Below, piece after piece: positions 28,501 to 43,500 of a stretch of DNA of 64,000 nucleotides. How positions within the stretch are numbered: the stretch's first letter is position 1; each line of letters starts with the position of its first letter. The stretch spans positions 66,041,474 to 66,105,473 of the forward strand of contig OX411543.1 in NCBI GenBank assembly GCA_948146395.1. Direction: 5' to 3'. The stretch is from Fragum whitleyi. Lineage: Eukaryota > Mollusca > Bivalvia > Cardiida > Cardiidae. Under the pieces are notes generated by a model. That model had not been told where the DNA came from. It made no database searches and saw only the letters and a program-made list of their open reading frames with translations. Position numbers and translations under genes: made by a program.

Positions 28501-31500
28501 CCTAGTTAGGCCTATAATGTTACTGCTAGTTAATCTTTATGAGGAAAGAAAACAGTCATGATACAATTTGACCCCTAAAATGTTCGGTCTGACAGGTCTT
28601 TCTTCAGTCTGACAGTTTATTAAGGTTTGTTAGGCCGACTGTCTGACAGTTTTTCTGGACCCTTGCCATGTCTGTTACCCAGGTGGTTGGAAGTCAAAAG
28701 TTTGCCGATGTTTTTTTGGCTTCTACAAAAAACATTGTTATCCATAATCACTTTTGCATTTTGATAAAAATAGAAACGAAAACTGGGGAAACATTTGGTG
28801 AAAGCAAGAAATAGAGTAATGATTGACAAGTAATGATCCTGATCTATGACCATAATCAAGAAGATACTGGTTTACAGCTTTCTATCTAAGTGTCCAACCA
28901 ACTATCCATCTGACCAATCTCTGACAATCTGTCTATGGTGCTGATTTCAAATTGTTTGGATAACATTGTGGAAAAAGAATCTAGCATTTCTTCTTTTCTC
29001 AAGATATATATTGCCCTATTTGGCACTGATGTTTCACATTTTATACAAATACACACGTAACTACAACTTCTTGTTCAGAGAGGGGATGAGGGATGTAAAA
29101 ATTGGTAAGACTAAAAATATGCAAAAACAATGAACATTTTCCAATTTTCTTATAGACATAAACAGTTTCAATAACAAATTCTCAAGCCTTAAATCATATC
29201 AATTAAGTAATGATGCATAGATATTGCAATTTAAGATAAATTCAAATGTAGTCTTGTAATTCCAAAGGATACAAACAGATGATGCGGTACTTTTTTGATA
29301 TCAATGAAACCGATTATATAATCGATCATTAGTTGATTAATTCTTCTGACTAAAAACCGATAATCGATTATGATTTCAAACCGATTGCCCAACACTAATA
29401 CCTTGCAATATTGCATCAAGTCCAAAGTCTTTTAAGCTCTGATAAAATGAACAAAATGACTTTCTATAGATTCACAAGTTTTAGAATGTGATCAAAGGTA
29501 AATTTTTGAATAAACAGGTATAGACAAAATTACTTTTCACCGCGCTGTTAAACTTGTGGATCTATATCTTACTTGTCCACAGCAGCTGCAGTCCAGGCCA
29601 CACTGTGTGATGTTCCAGCTGATATTTGATGTATGGGTACCTTGTCTAACCCCAGGACCTTCTTTGGTCTTGTTATAGGACTCTGTATGTGACCTTGACC
29701 ACACTGACCCATACCATTGTTACCCCAGGCATACACACCATTATCTATACAATAGATTAGAGCAGAGTTGTTTTCAGTATCTTTTGTTGTTTTTCTAAGG
29801 ATCTTGAATTTTGGCTAAAAGATTATGTTGGAAAATATTTGAAAATTATTTCAGACAAACTTAAGTATTTCCTTCCATAAAGAGTTTATTGAACAAGAGG
29901 TCCATGAGTGCTTGGATTGCTCTACTGACTCCCTCAAAATGTAACCACATGATATTTGAAAATATCTAAAAAAGGCCATCACTCCACGAAGTCAGTCAAA
30001 ATCAGGGCAGGAACAATTTCATTTACTTTTCAATAGGGCCCCTTTGCATTTGATTCTTGAAAGCCCTGGCCAATTTCGAAAAAGAACAATCCTTTATGAT
30101 AATGCTACAATCACTTTGTAATTGGAAGCAAATCCATTCAAAACTGTGGATTCTTTCACAATAACAAGGATTTCTTTATCAAATTTCCATAAGGCCCCTT
30201 TTCCCGTGATATTTGACTGACTTGTTCCATTTTTAACTAGGTGGCAAATTTTCACAAGATACGCTTGTTGCAATGCTGGATGCTTAAGTATAGAAAACAA
30301 TAAAGGGAAATAACTCATAAGAAAAGCTACGTAAAGTTACGGTTCTTGCACACTGTACTCTGTTATTATGAGGGGAACATAACCACCAAGTTTCGAGTCG
30401 ATTGGACATAAGGGCACAGAGTTATGCTCCAAAGAAAAGAATGCCAGCTGCCCGCTGGTCACCAAGCGCCATGAATGATCCTATTATATGTCCATCTTTC
30501 AACAGGTGTATGAAAAGGAACAATCCTTACATTAGTAAAATCATTCAGTTAAAGTTTTAAGTAAATCACATGAAAACCAATCCTGCATTCAGTATGACAA
30601 TAACGGTACAAATAGTTTGTAAATTATACCCCCCCCCCCCTTGCACACGCATTTGCATGCAAAGTCGGGTATAATTTGCAAACAGTTAGCATCATTTTGT
30701 CATCCAGAATGCAAGGTAGGTGCAAGTACTACCATGTGTAAGTGCGAGACAATGATTATCTCCACAAGCAATGTCCATTATTCTAATAGACTGTAGATCC
30801 TCCAGTAATCTAGGTTTAAGTGCTGTGGCCTCCAGGGATCCACAACCTATACCAGAACCTCCTCCCCAAACATACAGCTGTAAAAATAACATAGTATTAG
30901 CCCTGATATTACTGAATCAGAGGTAGAGATAAGAGGAGGCAAAGCTGGTCTAAAATCTTTATTTCTCAATGATAGCCTATGTTGAGGGTACTCATTCTAA
31001 TGAGTACCCATAACACTGAGTTTATGCTTTTATTCTTCAAACACTTTGATCTTAAATCGAAAATAACCCCTCTTCTGGTTTGAGACCAATCCCGCCATGT
31101 ACCAGTTCTTGCCACCGGGTCAATTTCACAATAAAGTTACACTATCCATTTATGACAAATTATTTTCTAAATAAAAGAAGTTGTTGTCCATTCTGTTTTT
31201 CTGTGAACCGGGTTAGTAGGAGAGACCTGGTACTTGGCAAGAATTGGTCTCTAACCAGTATCTGTAGCTTTCATGAATTAAAGTTTTCAATCATAAAGTT
31301 TGCTAATTTTTCTTAGGATCAACTCAATCAATTTTTTCTAACAATGATTAGTTAGAAATTAGGCAGTGTAGACTAGTCTTTGTGTACAGTAAGAATATGT
31401 CATGAATAGCATAATATTGGTAAAGTGGGAAGGTTTGGGTAAGACAGGATACTCTGTACACTAGCAATCCAAGGAACACTTCCAGTTTAGTGATTCAAAA

Positions 31501-34500
31501 AACTTTAACCATTTGGTACATCAGTCAAATAAGTTCTTTTATATATCTAAAAGTAAAGCAATATTGTATACTTCTATGATAAGGTCAAACAAAGTCAATA
31601 ATGCAAAACTGTAATTACTAAGACTGTCTATAAATCTTTCTAAAAGATAATAAAGATATTTGAACCTGGACACAAAATTTTAAATATAAAGAAATATAAT
31701 ACAAGACATTTTTTATGCCAGAAACAAGCTTGATAAAAATCTCTTATTTCTCAAATAACAATACCCAGGACAGCAAACCCTACCTGTCCAGTTGTTGCTA
31801 ACGCCAGAGAGAAGTTACATCCACAGGATACTTTTCTTATCAATATTCCTGTTAAACTATCTATAATCTTGGGTTTATACTGTCTACTGGTATCACCATG
31901 GCCTAGTTTTCCTGGTAAAAGTATATAGATAAGAGAACTTTTTTCTATGGTGCAGCCTTATACATCAGTTACAAGTTCCATATGGTCTCCAGTACCTATT
32001 TTATTACTTAAATATGAAATTTTATTAATATCTGACAAAGAAATAGGAGAAAATTAGAGAAACCCTACTTTTACATTTAGGCATTTTTTTTCACAATGTA
32101 GCCTTAAATAGGTAAAGGCAAAAGATTGTCTTAGAAATTTGCAAGAAGATCGTTAATAAAGTTACATCCAATTTAGAGAAGGGGCTGTTGAATTTCAAGA
32201 ATTTCCTTGATTTTATTGCAAGTCATATAATGTAAGGAATATACAATTCATGTACACAAAATTCTACATGTATGAAGCCTAATTTTTATCCTTTTTTAAG
32301 TTGTTGTTTTTAACTGTTTTTTAGAGATCTTTTTTTGGTATTTCATGACAACCAATTGACTATCCTGTTTATATCTCACCATTATCACCACTACCACAAG
32401 ACCAGACAGTTTTTCCATCCCTGGAGACTATCAAAGTATGGGAACTACCACAAGCCACCTGTCCCACAACTGGCAAATCTTTTACTTTTGTTGGTAGGTT
32501 TTTACTGCTGCTATCACCATGCCCTGTAAATAAGAATACCAAGAAAAAAAATCCTTTATATTTCTTAATCCAACAGATGACTTTAATTCTCTCCGCAGAT
32601 GTCAGACACATTTCTGCTTGAAATAAAGCTAACCACAATTGTGAAAAGAATTAACACTAGTCAGAGGGCTTAGATCACACCAGTGGGATCTTGACATTAT
32701 TTGAATTTGTTTTTTATATTTTTTTTTATAATGGTAATAATTGTGCCAAGTAATTTAAAAATCCATCCATTTGATTGATTGATTGAATGGAGTTTTACGC
32801 TGCTTTCAACAGTTTTTCAGTTATATCACGGAAACTGGAGCACCTAACAATGGATTCCTGGTATTTCTCTCACCAGTTCAACCCACCACATCCTTTCCTA
32901 GCCTCCAGCTGCTAAATCACATAGGTCTACAATTATCAACCCATTGGTGAGAGACAAATAGTTGGAAAGAATGAGTGCCGCCGTCGGGGATCGAACCCGG
33001 GGACCTCTAGATTTACAGTCCAACGAGCTAACAACTGCGCTACGACTGCAGCATAAATGTAGAAGTAAGGGTTCTGACAAAAAAACAGATAAACTAACAG
33101 CATATTTCAAAATGGCAGAAGATGTGCCTTATTTTAAAAGCTGAATTGTAATTCTGTCTTGAAGTCATTGAGCAAAAGTCTTTTTGAATACATTCAACAA
33201 AATAATTCCTTTTTTTCCCTCAATGAGATCAAATTTCTTCTTTTATCCATTTATAAAACTCTCATGACCTTAAAAAACACACCTAGTCTACCATAATCTC
33301 CCTCTCCCCAAGTATATAGATCTCCTTCTTGAGTTATTGCAGCACTGTGGCGAAATCCAGCTGATACTTGAATGACTATCTGAAATTAACAGTTAGTATA
33401 ATATGACCTATGTTGTGCAATGGAAATAAACCAGTTGAATATTTTTGATATTACACAAGTGTTATTACACTAGTAAAATAACTATGCAAATGAGGTAAGA
33501 ACATATATTAACGTAATATTTTCGTAGTGAAAAAGAGGTCATAACCATCTTCTGACGTCATTTTGCCAACAGCATTATATGTTTTGCAGAATAATTTGAA
33601 TCAATACATTTTTTGAATTCCCTCGATTTGTTGCAAAAGTTCAGTTCATATTACATTAAGAATATCAAATTTGTGCCCATAAAATATTGAATTTATCGAA
33701 CTCGGCATCTTAAACAGATAAAAACTTGGCACATCCTGGAATTCATCTATTTATACATGACTCGTTTAATAAATTCGGTATTCCATGACCAATCATTTTA
33801 TATCTTCTAAGTGTTGACTAGAAATTTACAATAAGGTATTTCAGTGAATATTGAGGCTCTATTTTGTTTTAATTTAATGACCATTCTATTGGTCAGAGAC
33901 AAAGATGGTATCTTTATTTGTGTTTTTATTCATACAAATTACAATTAACTCCAGATATAACAGAGCAAAATTGTTAAATGAAATGAAATCAAATTACTCA
34001 ACCTGGAATGACTTGATTCTGAATCTGGTTTGTCACAATTGTTCATTTGAATCACTTCACATTAATCTTAATTAGAGTCACAAAAGATTTATATCCACAA
34101 AATTTTCTGAAGATGAAAATCATAACTTTTCACATAAAAAGCTTTTGCAGACTTTGTTTGTCAAAATGATGGTAGTGTAATGTAACAAGGCCCAAAAGGT
34201 CAGCTCAGTCCTAAATGAAATGTCTGTAAAGGATTAGAAAGCATTGTACCATCTTTATATCCCAAAACCCCACTGTAGTTGATGTTTTGAAAGAAATAGA
34301 AAACCTTGTATGTGACAACATTTACTGTCAACTATGCAACATCTTGTTGTTTGTTTTTTAAAGAAACATGCAAAACGCAGTATTGATAAATATTTTGAAC
34401 GCTTGATTTGTTCAACTGAAGATAAAAATTTGTTTGGCCTTTGTTTCATTGCAAAAGAAAATATGGCCCTAACACTAGGGCAATGGAGTAATTTTGATTT

Positions 34501-37500
34501 TGATGTGTATGTTTAAAATTTCACTAAAATTCAACACACACTTTAGGGATGTTTGCAGGTATTCAGTTTATATCATACTAGAGGGACTAGAATACTAACA
34601 GTAATCAAGGCATCTATTTCTACTTACTATACCACTTAAAGCAGTGATCAACTTGGGAAATTTCTGTGTTGAGTTGTTGCCATGACCAAGCTTTCCGTAA
34701 TCACCTGGAATATACAAAAAATGTAAAAATTTGACATTAATACATACATATTTGAAAATCCTAAGTTTAAAAGCATCCATTGATTTCATTGGTTGAGTGA
34801 AAGTTGATTATCTAAATAACTCATGCAGTCAGTTAGTCAATACATAAATAAATTCTAACCCTGTCTTGTTAAATAAAGTTCTTTTTCAGAATTGCATTAC
34901 ACTGACAGCACCAGATTGATCACTGCTCCTTTTTATATCTTTTACACATTATTTACGTAAAAAAAAATCTGGCTTTAAAGGGATCAAGTGATACAGGCTA
35001 AGATCCAACTGTACCTATACTTCCTTCCAAAACAATTTCTAGTTTTTCAATAATATTTTCCTAAATTCGTTGTTCATTTTGTGGTCAAGTTTGAAGGGCA
35101 AGATTGCAAAAGTCTCATATCTACTAACCATCTCCCCAACTGTACACCTCTCCAGATCTGCCCAAAGCTAGAGTGTGTCCATCCGACCCTTTTGATGAGG
35201 ATATATTCTTGATACATTTATCTAATGGAAACATCAACTTCTTTGGAACTGGCTGGTTAGTTGAGTCTCCAAGTCCAAGACGACCATAACTTCCCTTCCC
35301 ACATGCATTCACATGGCCTTCTTTAGTAATGACAAAGGTGCAAAACTGGCCTGCCTCAATCTGTTTAATAATCATATAAAAGTATATAGGAATTGGAATA
35401 TGTTGAGGTAAAATGATTTTTAGCCCAAGTTAACAAGAGCACTACTTATGGGTGCCTACGCTTGACTGTTGAGTGCTGCATAGTGATTAAAAATCAAAGT
35501 CAAACAAGATGTGTTTGTGAAACACGAATGCCCCCGGAACGGCATTTTTTTTCAAAGTTTGACCTTGACCTTGTCACATGACCTTGACTTTGGTACCAGC
35601 GGATGCGGATCATTGAGATCTATCATCGTGCCAAATATTAGCTTTGTATCTTGAATAGGCTTGAAGATATTGGCAAGGTTAAGTTTTCGGGTTAAGTTTT
35701 CGGACAGACGGATGGACGGACGGACGGACAGACAGATAGACGGACACGAGTAAAACAATATGCCCCCGATCTCTCGATACGGGGGCATAAAAAGGGCCAC
35801 AATGCGCATAATAGGCATCTTGGCTTACCCATCTTGATAGTATAGGTTGCTCTTTTGATAGTGAATATGTATGCCAAGTTTAAAGTGAAAGTAATTGATC
35901 AAAGTATTAAAGTTTAAGAGATGTCTATTTATCCTAAAACAGTATATTTTTTTCTAATATCGGACCTAAAGATTTTGAAGGTGAACTATACGGGGTACCG
36001 ACAAAACCCCACCAGGACAAAACCCCACCAGACAAAACCCCATCAGACAAAACCCCACCCGGACAAAGCCCACCACTATATCTGTCAAGTAGGACAAAAC
36101 CCCACCACTATTTTATATGGAATCTATATTGGAATCTATATTGATTTTATTGTACTTTTATACAATTAATGAAAATAATAATTTAGTTGTCAATGATTTC
36201 ATTAAAATCTTTTAAATTGTATGATTTTTTCAGATTTTGACTCCTTCTTTACTTTGTTGAAACAGAGTTTGTGAAAAATTCCAGTTACAAACTTAAAGTT
36301 ATTTCCTTTAAACTTTTAGATAGTAAAAATATTTTTGTCAGTTGTTTTGATATTTGTCCAAGATAAGCATTGCCCACAGAGGGCAAATCTTAAGGTACCC
36401 AGTTCAATACCCCATGGCAGGAACCATCATTTGCCTCCCACCAATGGGATGATAATCCTAATGACGCGGGGTTGTAGCTTTAGGCTTGAAAAGGATGTAA
36501 TGGTAGTTCTCATGTGAGGAATATAATTAATCCATTGTTAGGTGCTGACAAGCCACTTCAATATGTCTAAAAAATTGCTAAAAGCAGTGTACAATCTCTT
36601 TCAATCAATGAAGCAAATGAGATAAAGGATATATTATTTTTTGCTTTATTAAAACATTATATTTATAAGGTGCATTTTAATTGTCCCTTGCAATACTCCT
36701 TAAAGTGTGATTATTTGGTAAAGGAATCACAGAAAATATATGAATAAATAAATATATTTTTAGATAACACAAACACTTTCAACTCTTATACTATAATATA
36801 TATTGGTGGGGTTTTGTCCTGGTGGGGTTTTGTCCTGATGGGGTTTTGTCCTGATGGGGTTTTGTCCTGGTGGGGTTTTGTCTGGTGGGGTTTTGTCCTG
36901 GTGGGGTTTTGTCCTACACTCAAACAATACCTTCCTTAGAGTTGATATGGTTGACATAACTTAAATCATACCATTGTATTCATTAGCTTGGATTTCAGAA
37001 TGAACAAAAAGTATGTTATAAGTTTAATGTTGTCTGCATTTTCATTGTTATTATCTTTGAGGCCAATGTGATAAGTTCTTGACATTCTGTTGATACATTT
37101 GGTGTTACCACGGTGAATAAAGAGTAACTTGTAAAATCAAGGAGTCCAAGCTAAGAGAAAAAGTCCAAATTTTGTAAAGGTAAGGAGCCATTGTGAAAAG
37201 AAGAAATTGCCTTTTCTTTTCTACAATAGTTCCTCACCTATTAAGGGATGGTTTTCTTTCATAAATTACTAATATAGATGCAAGCAAAAATTTTATGCAA
37301 AAACTTTTGTATTGAACAGGTCTAAAATTTTGACAGAAGGATTGAACAGGAAACTGTCCCGCTTGTTAGTTTGTGAAAATATTCTCATATAATCAAGGGG
37401 ACCATCAGACTCCTAATTTTCCAATATTTAGGAGACCTGTCCAAAAATAAGGAGTCTTGGACTTCCAGACCCCCCTAAATGTCAAAGTTGAAACCATATA

Positions 37501-40500
37501 TTACTAAAGGCATTCACTTGAAACATTATGATCATTATTAAAAGGACAACCATTGAATTTAACCAGGATAATTATAAAAAGCATTTTTTGCACTTTTTTA
37601 ACAAGTATTTTTATATCAAGAATGGTAAAATGTCATCATCAACTTTAAGCAATTTGTTACCACATTTCATAAAATAGCAAGGTATCAAATTGTCACAAAT
37701 ATGCCCGTTACACTTCCAGATCTCAAAATATAACAAACAACAAAGAGAAATAACTTTAAAATTCAGCTAGGTAGAGATACAGTTCTTGTGCACTGCACTC
37801 TGTAATCATGAGAGGAAAATAACTGCTAAGTTTCAAGTCAATTGGACATAAGTAGACACTAATGCTCCAGAAAAGAAGTGGACACAACCTGCCCTCCTGG
37901 ACGCAAAACACCTGGATGCCATGGGTGTTCACATTATACATTCTGTCTTTCAATGGGCATACAAAAAGGCCATTCTATTTCAACAATGCATACACTACAT
38001 GTACCTGAGGACAATCTCTAAAAGCCATGGATAATTTGGGTGTGAGTATCTTCTCCTGAGTCCCCTCTGCCAACTGATGTGTACTGTTACTGCCCCAGGA
38101 GTACACATCACAACAGTCCAGTATGGACGTCGACGATGATGACGAGGATGATGTCGTAGTTGAGGAAGATGAAGTAATCAGTGAACTGTAACTGGAGGAT
38201 TTATCTGCAGGTACATGACTGTCTGACGGAGAATGTGACACAGTTGTGTGGGTGGAGCTGTATTCAGCTGCCAAGTGTAGAAGCTGTAATAGTATAAAGA
38301 TATTCACAAAGTTATACCTTTACATTTTCACAAAATTGTAAACTGGTCTAAATTGAAAGAGTAATCTATCAAAAGTCAATATAATTTAGAAGGAACCATA
38401 CTACCTGGTATTAAACGCTGTGGGAAAAAGAGAAATTGTTTGTATAAAATCACAGGTATATAAATTCCTGGATCCAGGACAGTTGAAACAACAAACCAGC
38501 TTTTGCAGAAAATAACTTCTGGTTAAAATTTAATTTTAAAACAATTAGGCCCAGACAAAGAAGCATATTTCATCAAGTTCCTTGGGTGTTCTTCTTCAAA
38601 CAGAAGTTTACTGTTTATGTCCTTCAACGTATGTCTTACATTTTTCACTAACTTTATGTTCCTAGTGCTATCTATTTAAATGCAAATCAATTGTGTAAGA
38701 AACAAATAAATCTTGTACACCAAATATTATGAAAACCATTGAGAAAGCTGTAATAAATGCTAAATCATAGAATTCACTAGAAATACTACTCACCTGTTCT
38801 AGCAAACAAATGGCCACCTGATATGAAGGTGATTGACCTGAATCATTGACCTCTACACCATTATCCTTACAGCCTGTCAACTCTGTAAAACCCTGAAAGA
38901 CAGGATTGAAACACTGTTAAAGAAAGATAGTGGTGATACTGTTGAATCAGGGGTGTGGAAATACAGATTTAATTCATTTGTCCCTAGTCAAAAAAGGATT
39001 TTCTACTTGTCCACCAGATCTAGGATCAAAATGAACTTTTCCACAAAAAAGTGAATATATCAATTTTGTAAAAACATTGTTTCCATGAAGAAAATGTCAA
39101 AATCCAGCATTTTCCTAATTAACATAATTTTTTCCAGCCTTTAGTACAAATATTTGGAATGTTTATGTTCTACATCTTTTTAGTACTATTCTCAGAATTA
39201 TACTGGCATCAATTTGTCCAAGGACAAGTTGTCTAGAAAAATGTAATTGGCTGCATGTAGAAAAGCCCATGTCAGACAAGTTGAATTCCACACCCCTGGT
39301 TGAATTTTCTTTATATTATCCTCAAGAGGTACATGCAATCACACAAACCTGTATATTATAATTCTGAAATCTGGACAACAACACCGTATATTAACAATAT
39401 TGGCTAAAGATGGATTGAGTCATTATCTACAGAGCACATGGCAAGTACTCTGTTTTGACTGAGCCAATGAAATTGTTGGAGATGTCAAACACAGCCTCAT
39501 TTTTATTGGAAATAACTTTCATCAAAATAAGAACCTTGATTTTTGTTTAATCAATGAATGTCATTTTTGCAAATGAAACCTTTCAAAACTTTATTTAATC
39601 CAAATTTCAAAGAAAGACAAGAGCCATGTTGGACATGGGCATAAGTCCCCTACCGGCTTTGTTTGTCTCAATGTTTTCCCATGCCAATTCTATCAGGGAC
39701 GTCAAAACCAGGTCTTGTTAAAGGGTTAAACAAGACTTACATGAGTTGTTGTCTCTGCTGTGCCCACTATACAATTCATGGAAGCAATAGACAGATGCAA
39801 GAAATAGTATCAATAACAGTTACCTTGTCTAATCCAAGATGTTTTTCTTCAGTCTTGTTGGTAAGAAATGAGAACTTTCACTGGAGGTGATTAATACTGC
39901 TGCATCACCACCCTGACTAACATGGCTTATAAATTTTTTTTACATTTTAAAACAGATTTCATCAAGTTAGTTTGCATAGTTATTAAGTTATTGCAGGATC
40001 CATTTTTTGCCATATTTTCACTATTTCCGTAACCATAGCAACCGCACTTTTTGTCAAAGAACAAAGATAAAATGATGTGCATAATCTACACATTGCCATC
40101 TAGTCATATACCAAGTCTCATCAAATTAGCTTGCTTACTTATTAACTTATCGCAGGATCCAATATTTTTTGCCATATTTTCACTATTTCCGTAACCATAG
40201 CAACAACAATTTTAGTCTAAAAACAAAAATAAAATGATGTGCATAATCTACACATTGCCATATAGTCATATACCAAGTCTCATCAAACTAGCTTGCTTAG
40301 TTATTAAGTTATCGCGGGATCAAGATTTGAGCGGACAGGCGGACGGACAGACGGACGGACAGACGGACGGACGGACAGACAGACAGACAGACGGAGGGCA
40401 AACCTATAGTCCCCTCCGGTGTGAACACCGGTGGGGGACTAATAAGAAGGAAGCTTACAGCAGATTTCATCATCTTTGTAATGATGTCTCTGAACAGTAC

Positions 40501-43500
40501 CCAGCTAATTCTGTTTTCATGTACCAATCCTTGACCTGAGGATGTCAACATAGCCAATTCAATCCACTGGAATAAAGAATGCAGGGAGCCCCTCAGTGCT
40601 GCGAGAGCCAACATCAATTCTGAACACAACTTCTTTCCTTCTAAATCAGCACCAGCACTGGTATAAAACACACTCTTCAGAAAATCTGTGGTGTAATTCA
40701 TTGATTTGATTCCAAGGTTGGTTAGTTTAGACTCGTTTGCGAGAGTCAATGGAGGAAGTGAAGTGACAATACTCAGAGCTGTTGTGAGTACATCATTACA
40801 TAAACCAGGTGTACCTGCAGTCGATGCTAGTTGCCAGTTCTGTTTAAGAAGGGAAAATAATAAGCTAAGCCCAGTTTGAACACCAATCTCAACCAGAGCT
40901 TCATTGCCAGTTTGAGATAGGTTTTCTCCCTCTGTTAAATTATCAGGCTTAACTTCATCCCCAGTACTCCCATAAACCAGTGTACCAGACTGTATATGGT
41001 AGGTTTTTGATGTAGCATAGTAAATCCGCTGAAGAACTGCAATTCTCTTCTGTAGATTGAGAGCAAATGGGGAACTGGACACCACAACTTGAGCCAAGGT
41101 AGATTGACATTTGAGTAATGCCTCCACAAGGTGTTCTTGTTCCTCTTTGGAAGGACTATCTACATCAAAATCAGGTATACTGGGACCTGTAACATGAAAA
41201 CATTACAGATAAGTTATAGTTCGGATGTCTTAGAAAAGACACCACAAGGTGCCCAGTGGTTCTGAAATAAGCTGCCTAAGTTGTCCAAGTCATCCATTCA
41301 GGTGCAATGGATAAGCAGATTTTCATGGCTGGGTTGTCCATGGAAAAGTGAAAAATCTTTGGAGTTTAAAATTTGCAATTTTTTCTTAAAGCAAAAGTTA
41401 GCTATTCTCTGTAAATGTGAAATAAATAAATACATGTACAAGAAATTCCATGTCAAGGGTAAGCGAGTCTATTTTATGAATGCTTGTTATAGCAATACCA
41501 ATGATACAATGTCAGAAAATTTAAGATTATTTATTTGAGGGAAAAACAAAACAAACCACTGCTTATGATAAAGAACAGACCAAAAGTATTTTGATATGGA
41601 CAAGCCAGTTTGTGATTATCAGTTGTCTGTGGTCAAGTAAGCTTTCAAATTATTTCAGAACCCAAAGACTGCCATAAGTATTATGACAGTTTATATCAGG
41701 TCAGATTTTGAAATAGCTGATAGAATTAAAAAAAATCCTTTAATAGTTTGTTTTAAAATAATCAAAATTCCATTTACAATCTTTTTTCAAATGTAAACTC
41801 CTTTAATGCCTTTGTCTACCATAAGGATAATTGGGTTACTTGCTGGCTTGTAACAATTGGGAAAAATGGCCAATAACCGTGTCATGTACCCTTTTATACA
41901 CCTGTTATTTGACATGGTATGTTCTTTTTTGCAAGTTTATAATACATGACACAGATGTCAATGATATTCATAAACACATCACTTAACAAACTTTGATTGA
42001 GCCATAAATGTGGCTTCTAGAGCAGATATAAGACATGACAATTTGACCTACATTTAAACCCAATTGAAAATTTTTGAAGTTCTTTGAAAAAGCATTACCC
42101 AAGAATCACACCTGTGCAGTTTGTTTAAACTCCTCCACTACTTTGAGAGTTTGAGAGGAGAACATTTTCTTATAAATGAACAGAGAGAAGATGGACAACA
42201 ATCTCAGAATAGCTCAACTTGAACACTTAATAATCAGGTGAGCTAAAGTGAAAAGGTGAGGAAAACACAAATTCTTCCTTGTTCCTTGTCCAACAATCTC
42301 CTAAATTCCTTTTAAGAGAGAGAGAAAACAAGCGGGTCATTTGAATTTGAGCAAAAATGTGGCATCTAGAAAGCACATCAGATGTTTACACAACGGACCA
42401 CATACACTGAACACAGCTAGATCACAAAAGCTCATCATGAGTACTTTGGTCAGGTGAGCTAAAAATATAGATCAAGCCTTTAACCCACTTGGCAAAATCC
42501 AACTTTATGACTCCCTTTAAGAAAAGGTTTTAGAAAACAAAATTGATAATGAGGAAATTGCCTGTTATAAGTACTTAAATGTCCACAATATCTCCTTTCC
42601 CTAATAATAAAGATTGATAAAATTTCATGTTATAAACTAGAAAGCCATGAATGGCTTGAGTCGCTCCACAGGCTTGAAATTCTTGTAAAAGCAAACAAAT
42701 GTTTTAACTAGATTTTTAGATATTTGGGGTTCTACTGATGTTGAAATTAATTTCGAAGTTTCAACTATATAAAAACCTCCGCTCTTAAAAGACATATTTT
42801 TGATCAAATCAAAATAATTTTTGGCTGCATGATAATGGGTCACCCAAAGATCATACCAACAATGTTTGATTGATATCCATCAGTTACTTTCTGAGAAATG
42901 ATTTTCATAGTTTCCACTATTTAACATATTGAGAAATGACCTCTGCCCACAAAATACATATTTTTCATCCAATCAAAATAATTTTTGGTGCACTGATAAA
43001 GGGTCATTCAAGGATCATTCCAATGAAATTTGGTTGATATCCAAATATTAGATTCTGAGAAAATGATTTTCAAATTTTCCACTATATAACATATAGAGAA
43101 ATGACCTCTGCCAATAAAATGCATATTTTTAATCCGATCACAATGATTTTTTGTAGATTGATAAAGGGTCACTCAAGGATCATTCCAATGAAATTTGGTT
43201 GATATCCAAATATTGGATTCTGAGAAAATGATTTTCAAATTTTCCACTATATAACATATAGAGAAATTACCTCTGCCAATAAAATGCATATTTTTTAATC
43301 CGATCACAATGATTTTTTGTAGATTGATAAAGGGTCGCTCAAGGATTATTCCAGTGAAATTTGGTTGATATCCATCAGTTACATTCTAAGAAAAATGATT
43401 TTCAAATTTTCCACTATATAACATATAGAGAAATGACCTCCGCCCATAAAATGCATATTTTCCATCCGATCACAATGATCTTTTTGTAGACTGATAAAAA

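Noticed and set aside
32962..33110. Functional tRNA gene suggested by A- and B-box matches
   Set aside because: The cloverleaf is not intact and the sequence continues into a SINE body shared with three other copies.
35921..36169. TKPHQ-repeat protein ORFs (here and at 36760-36957)
   Set aside because: Translation of the tandem arms of a foldback element.
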